DNA of 9,205 nucleotides, from assembly GCA_046543175.1 (NCBI GenBank), contig JBKGZY010000111.1:1-9205 (forward strand), read 5' to 3'. The notes beneath the pieces were generated by a model. That model did not search any database. It had not been told where the DNA came from and saw only the letters and a list, made by a program, of their open reading frames with translations. Shown here piece by piece: positions 7,218 to 9,205 of the stretch (position 1 is its first letter; each line of letters begins with the position of its first letter). This stretch comes from Dichotomicrobium sp046543175 (GTDB taxonomy: Bacteria > Pseudomonadota > Alphaproteobacteria > Rhizobiales > Rhodomicrobiaceae). The translations under genes were made by a program, and so were the position numbers.

Positions 7218-8042
7218 TCATGCGGCCGGGTTCGTTTCGACGGTTGGTCCGACCACGGACAGACCGAGGCGCAGGGCCTCGGTTTCGAGCACGTCATCCG
7301 GCATGACATTGGCCAGGTTGACGTTCATTCCGAATTCGCCGACGAGGAATTTCTTGAGCTGGTAGACGTCGCAGAGCGCGTTGCCCTTGATCCACGGGCC
7401 GGTCAGCTCGAACAGCACCTTGTCGAGATCAAGCTTCTGGCGCAGGGCGCCGATCACGTCGCGCTGCGGCTGCCCCTGCGCGTCGACAAGCTCGGCGCCT
7501 TCGACGAGCACGATGTGGCAGCCGGCCTCGTAGCAGACCTGCGCCTGGGCAATCAGGTCGTCCGCGGTTTGCTGCGCCACCTTCGAGCCGACTTCGCCGT
7601 GAACCTCGAGGCCGGCATCCGTGGCCATCAGGATGAGCTTGCGGCGCTGCTCGTCGCTCAGCGGCACGCAGTTGTCCGATATCTCGATCGCCTCGAAGCC
7701 CAGGTTCTTCGCTTCCGCGAAGAAGGGCTTCATGCCGTCGAAGCCCTGCGTGGCGTAGACGTATTCGGCGAACTGCCCGCCAAGGAACGGCAGCACCCCG
7801 TAGGACTTGTACATTTCCAGCTTCGCGATGAGGTCCGCGCGGCTGTACAGGCGGGCCGTGCCGACGACGATCTTCACGAGATCGGCGTACGGGCCGACGA
7901 GCTTGAGATGATCTGCCATGCGCTCGTGGCCTACGCCCCAATCCATCATCATTGTAAGACCACGCGTCCGCGGTTTCGGCTGGCGCTCGGCCGGAAGCGG
8001 GACGGATGCGAACGCGACGGGCGCTTCTTCTCGTTCTGCCAT
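7218..8042 (-). CDS. ComA family protein (phosphosulfolactate synthase-like)
   Basis: The protein has 274 residues from an ATG at 8042, close to the family norm of about 250-270. It matches ComA along its whole length: KPRTRGLTMMMDWG (23-36), LVKIVVGT (55-62), FLGGQFAE (86-93), AIEISD (118-123), GEVGSK (149-154), FELTG (211-215) and FGMNVNLANV (237-246). ComA adds sulfite to phosphoenolpyruvate to give (R)-phosphosulfolactate, the first step of coenzyme M synthesis in methanogens. Bacterial homologues serve sulfolactate or coenzyme M synthesis, and plant Hsa32 is also related. Here the usual Glu-Xaa-Arg-Glu segment reads EGAE (181-184) and GGTLFE reads GGQFAE, so the exact reaction may differ. 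It is the first gene of a transport operon, with no coenzyme M pathway partners in view except the lyase-like gene at 1-682. The start is not certain: no ribosome site precedes 8042, and in-frame ATGs also lie at 8096 and 8108. Confidence 0.85.
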   Translation of the reverse strand: MAEREEAPVAFASVPLPAERQPKPRTRGLTMMMDWGVGHERMADHLKLVGPYADLVKIVVGTARLYSRADLIAKLEMYKSYGVLPFLGGQFAEYVYATQGFDGMKPFFAEAKNLGFEAIEISDNCVPLSDEQRRKLILMATDAGLEVHGEVGSKVAQQTADDLIAQAQVCYEAGCHIVLVEGAELVDAQGQPQRDVIGALRQKLDLDKVLFELTGPWIKGNALCDVYQLKKFLVGEFGMNVNLANVMPDDVLETEALRLGLSVVGPTVETNPAA

Positions 8043-8049
8043 GTGGAAC
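8033..8049. promoter_or_regulatory. Weak third copy of the inverted repeat, overlapping the comA-like start
   Basis: On the minus strand GTTCCACATGGCAGAAC has arms GTTCC and AGAAC (four of five pairs) with the same 17-bp spacing as the repeats at 713-729 and 8130-8146. It spans the start codon of the ComA-like gene. It is poorer than the other two and may be chance. Confidence 0.2.
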
Positions 8050-8113
8050 ACACTTTTTGTTAATGTCCCTAAAAGGGTTACAGAAACAGATTTCATGATG
8101 CAACACATGAATT

Positions 8114-8119
8114 ATTGTA
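8114..8119 (-). promoter_or_regulatory. Candidate -10 element of the comA-like/TRAP operon
   Basis: The minus strand reads TACAAT here, the same hexamer found upstream of the lyase gene at 752-757, and in both places it is preceded by A (ATACAAT). A start point near 8107 would give a leader of about 65 nt to the ATG at 8042. No -35 consensus sits 17 bp upstream; the 17-bp inverted repeat covers that place instead. The leader also contains an 11-bp palindrome, CCCTAAAAGGG, at 8067-8077. Confidence 0.35.
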
Positions 8120-8129
8120 TCGAGAAAAA

Positions 8130-8146
8130 GTTCCATAATTCGGAAC
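8130..8146. promoter_or_regulatory. Candidate IclR operator 2, 17-bp inverted repeat
   Basis: GTTCCATAATTCGGAAC has perfect 5-bp arms (GTTCC and GGAAC) around a 7-bp A/T-rich centre. It covers the -35 position of the candidate operon promoter, about 23-39 bp upstream of the predicted transcription start. The site resembles the 17-mer at 713-729 in the lyase/iclR region. This position fits either repression by blocking polymerase or activation next to polymerase. Confidence 0.5.
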
Positions 8147-8389
8147 GATCGCAAGAATGCTGGCGTCCGCCCATGCTGACGCCCCAAAACAAAACCATCC
8201 TTTGGCTAATCCAGCCATCGACACGCAGCATCAGAGAGCCGTGGTGGACGAGGGGTAGGAGGTCAGGAAGAACGCCAGAACGAGAAATGCAAACGCGCGA
8301 GGAACGAATGCGACGCAAAAGCGTCCGGATATCATCGGTGTAAAGCGTCTTGAGGCCCGTCCGGCTCGGCCAGCCGCGGACCGCTGGGC
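8147..8389. other. Region without a supported gene
   Basis: Nothing recognisable is encoded here on either strand. Two hairpins are visible: GGCGTC/GACGCC with a 10-nt loop (8163-8184), and GACGC-AAAA-GCGTC at 8312-8325. Neither has a T-run. The stretch separates the operon promoter from the decayed genes to the right. Confidence 0.5.
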
Positions 8390-8464
8390 CGGTGGCGCGC
8401 CTGGCTCGCGCGCCATCCGCGCTGGGCGTTCCACTTCACGCCCACACATCTCGCTCACGGCTGA
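8390..8464 (+). mobile_element. IS630-family transposase remnant
   Basis: One plus-strand frame encodes RWRAWLARHPRWAFHFTPTH (8390-8449) and then runs to a stop at 8462-8464. WLARHPRW-FHFTPTH closely resembles the conserved IS630/DDE-type transposase segment that normally continues as a SWLN motif and then the catalytic Glu. The continuation is missing or frame-shifted, and the frame has a stop upstream at 8351-8353, so only some 20 residues survive. No terminal repeats were found. The piece abuts the opposite-strand cardiolipin synthase remnant, which suggests that an insertion truncated that gene. Confidence 0.55.
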
Positions 8465-8709
8465 ACGCGGGATCGAACTCGGTGCTCGGTGCAATGGGCG
8501 AGGTCACGCTCAAACTCTCGCTCGAGTTGGCTGGCGTGCGGCTCGCTGTAGAGCACCGCATTCAGTTCGTAGTTGATGCTGAAGCTGCGGATGTCGATAT
8601 TCGCCGACCCGATCGAGCAGATCTCCGAGTCAATGCTGATCGTCTTGCCATGGAGATAGCCCGCCTCGTAGAGGAAAACGCGTATGCCGGCGTCGGCAAC
8701 CTCCGCCAT
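8436..8709 (-). pseudogene. Cardiolipin synthase/phospholipase D family remnant (C-terminal part)
   Basis: The minus frame from 8709 encodes about 70 residues of the second phospholipase D domain: ADAGIRVFLYEAGYLHGKT, the HxK(x)4D catalytic motif as HGKTISID, then IGSANIDIRSFSINYELNAV and LEREFERDLAHC. This is the typical C-terminal part of cardiolipin synthases (usually about 480 residues); the upstream domains are not found. After DLAHC a 7-bp tandem duplication (CTCGGTG twice, 8478-8491 on the plus strand) shifts the frame. Removing one copy restores TEFDPAFSRERDVWA and a stop at 8436-8438. The last residues overlap the IS630 remnant and may be foreign sequence. The gene is inactive as read. 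It points in the same direction as the tRNA gene. Confidence 0.75.
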
Positions 8710-9162
8710 GAATGTATTGCCGTGACATCTCCGTCGGGACGCTCCTGGACCAGCTTCAGAGAGCGGCGGGGGACGAGGCGACCTGCCGGCTTGTCCTCGT
8801 CGATAATCCAGCGATGCTCTGCGGCTTTACCGACCGTAACGAATGATATGGGGCTGGATATCAAGTGCCACGCGAAGGGGTGCAAGTCCTATCGCGGGAG
8901 ACGTCGAGCGTCTGTGGAACTGACACATGGCGACCAAGCGCGTGCCGTCCTGCGTTGCTATGCTGGAATTTGATGGCCGGTTTGTTCCTCAGGGCGAACC
9001 CGGAAACTGGCAGCACGCGCCGCCACCGGCGGAAAGACTTGTAAGGTTTGCGCTTCAGCCTGACGCTGCGCCCACCCCTCAGCCGTTAGGACCTTGTTAC
9101 CCGAGGTATTACCTATTGAGACCACTCAGCGGCGGCAAGGTCCCCTAACCCCTTGATTTTAT
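8710..9162. other. Gene-poor stretch between the cls remnant and tRNA-Thr
   Basis: No protein could be recognised. A 44-codon plus-strand frame at 8712-8846 has codon-like third-position bias but no ribosome site and no known family. Other open frames here give basic or low-information products. Hairpins seen are CGCGA/TCGCG, AGACG-TCGAG-CGTCT and the nested repeats at 9089-9143. The stretch is probably decayed or non-coding. Confidence 0.5.
9089..9143. repeat. Inverted repeat with nested palindromes beside tRNA-Thr
   Basis: GGACCTTG (9089-9096) and CAAGGTCC (9136-9143) are perfect 8-bp inverted arms. The match continues outward as TTAGG against CCTAA if two extra bases are allowed. Inside lie the 11-bp palindrome AGGTATTACCT (9104-9114) and TGAG-ACCA-CTCA. 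The origin could be an element end or a structured RNA; nothing decides between them. Confidence 0.4.
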
Positions 9163-9205
9163 TGGTGCCGGCTGCAGGATTCGAACCCGCGACCTACTGA
9201 TTACA
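9163..9205 (-). tRNA. tRNA-Thr (anticodon UGU), partial, 3' half
   Basis: Read on the minus strand, the sequence starts at the window edge with the anticodon TGT, followed by AA, the anticodon stem strand TCAGT and the variable loop AGGTC. The T arm is GCGGG-TTCGAAT-CCTGC with one G-U pair. The acceptor strand AGCCGGC, discriminator A and an encoded CCA end at 9163. The 5' half lies outside the window. The identity rests on the anticodon at 9205-9203. The gene points leftward, so the decayed genes lie directly downstream of its 3' end. Confidence 0.9.

Noticed and set aside
7110..8063. Plus-strand open frame antisense to the ComA-like gene
   Set aside because: The minus frame matches the ComA family from end to end. 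The plus frame has no ribosome site or family match.
8163..8184. GC-rich hairpin as an intrinsic terminator
   Set aside because: Neither strand has a T-run after the stem, and no gene ends just before it.
8865..8935. Possible group II intron piece, from a GTGCAAGTCC string with flanking stems
   Set aside because: No domain V-like hairpin, no intron boundary sequence and no reverse transcriptase are visible; the string alone is too short.
8350..8973. Plus-strand 207-codon frame over the cls remnant
   Set aside because: It is the antisense of the phospholipase D motif region, and its product is not recognisable.
1..9205. CRISPR array, rRNA genes, riboswitch
   Set aside because: No regularly spaced direct repeats, no rRNA-like stretches and no recognisable aptamer core were seen on either strand.

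Overview
The window looks like a chromosomal segment of a GC-rich alphaproteobacterium, probably of the Rhizobiales or a close relative. This rests on strong G/C bias at third codon positions, the gene content (a TAXI-type TRAP transporter, IclR and TauE/SafE proteins) and the tRNA-Thr sequence. The genus cannot be named from the sequence alone.

Left part (1-1684). A gene for an argininosuccinate-lyase-like member of the aspartase/fumarase superfamily runs leftward out of the window, so only its N-terminal 227 codons are present. It is divergent from an IclR-family regulator gene (830-1684). The 147-bp space between them holds several inverted repeats.

Middle part (1705-8042). Five genes on the minus strand form one apparent operon, read right to left: a ComA-like (phosphosulfolactate synthase family) protein, a TAXI periplasmic solute receptor, a fused 4TM/12TM TRAP permease, an FAD-dependent oxidoreductase of the fumarate reductase flavoprotein type, and a TauE/SafE permease. 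A strong stem-loop separates the receptor gene from the permease gene. The operon converges on iclR across a 20-bp gap.

Right part (8147-9205). No intact protein gene is seen. It holds a frameshifted C-terminal remnant of a cardiolipin synthase/phospholipase D gene, a short IS630-type transposase remnant on the other strand, several inverted repeats, and the 3' half of a tRNA-Thr (UGU) gene entering from the right edge. Decayed genes just downstream of a tRNA 3' end suggest an old integration boundary.

Working together (inference). A solute, probably an organic anion, is bound by the TAXI receptor, imported by the TRAP permease, and processed by the flavoprotein, the ComA-like enzyme and the lyase. 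ComA chemistry joins sulfite to phosphoenolpyruvate and TauE/SafE proteins export sulfite or sulfonates. The set therefore points to organosulfonate metabolism, most likely catabolic, with sulfite disposal by the TauE-like protein. A similar 17-bp inverted repeat lies upstream of both transcription units, which suggests that the IclR protein controls both. No substrate can be assigned with certainty.
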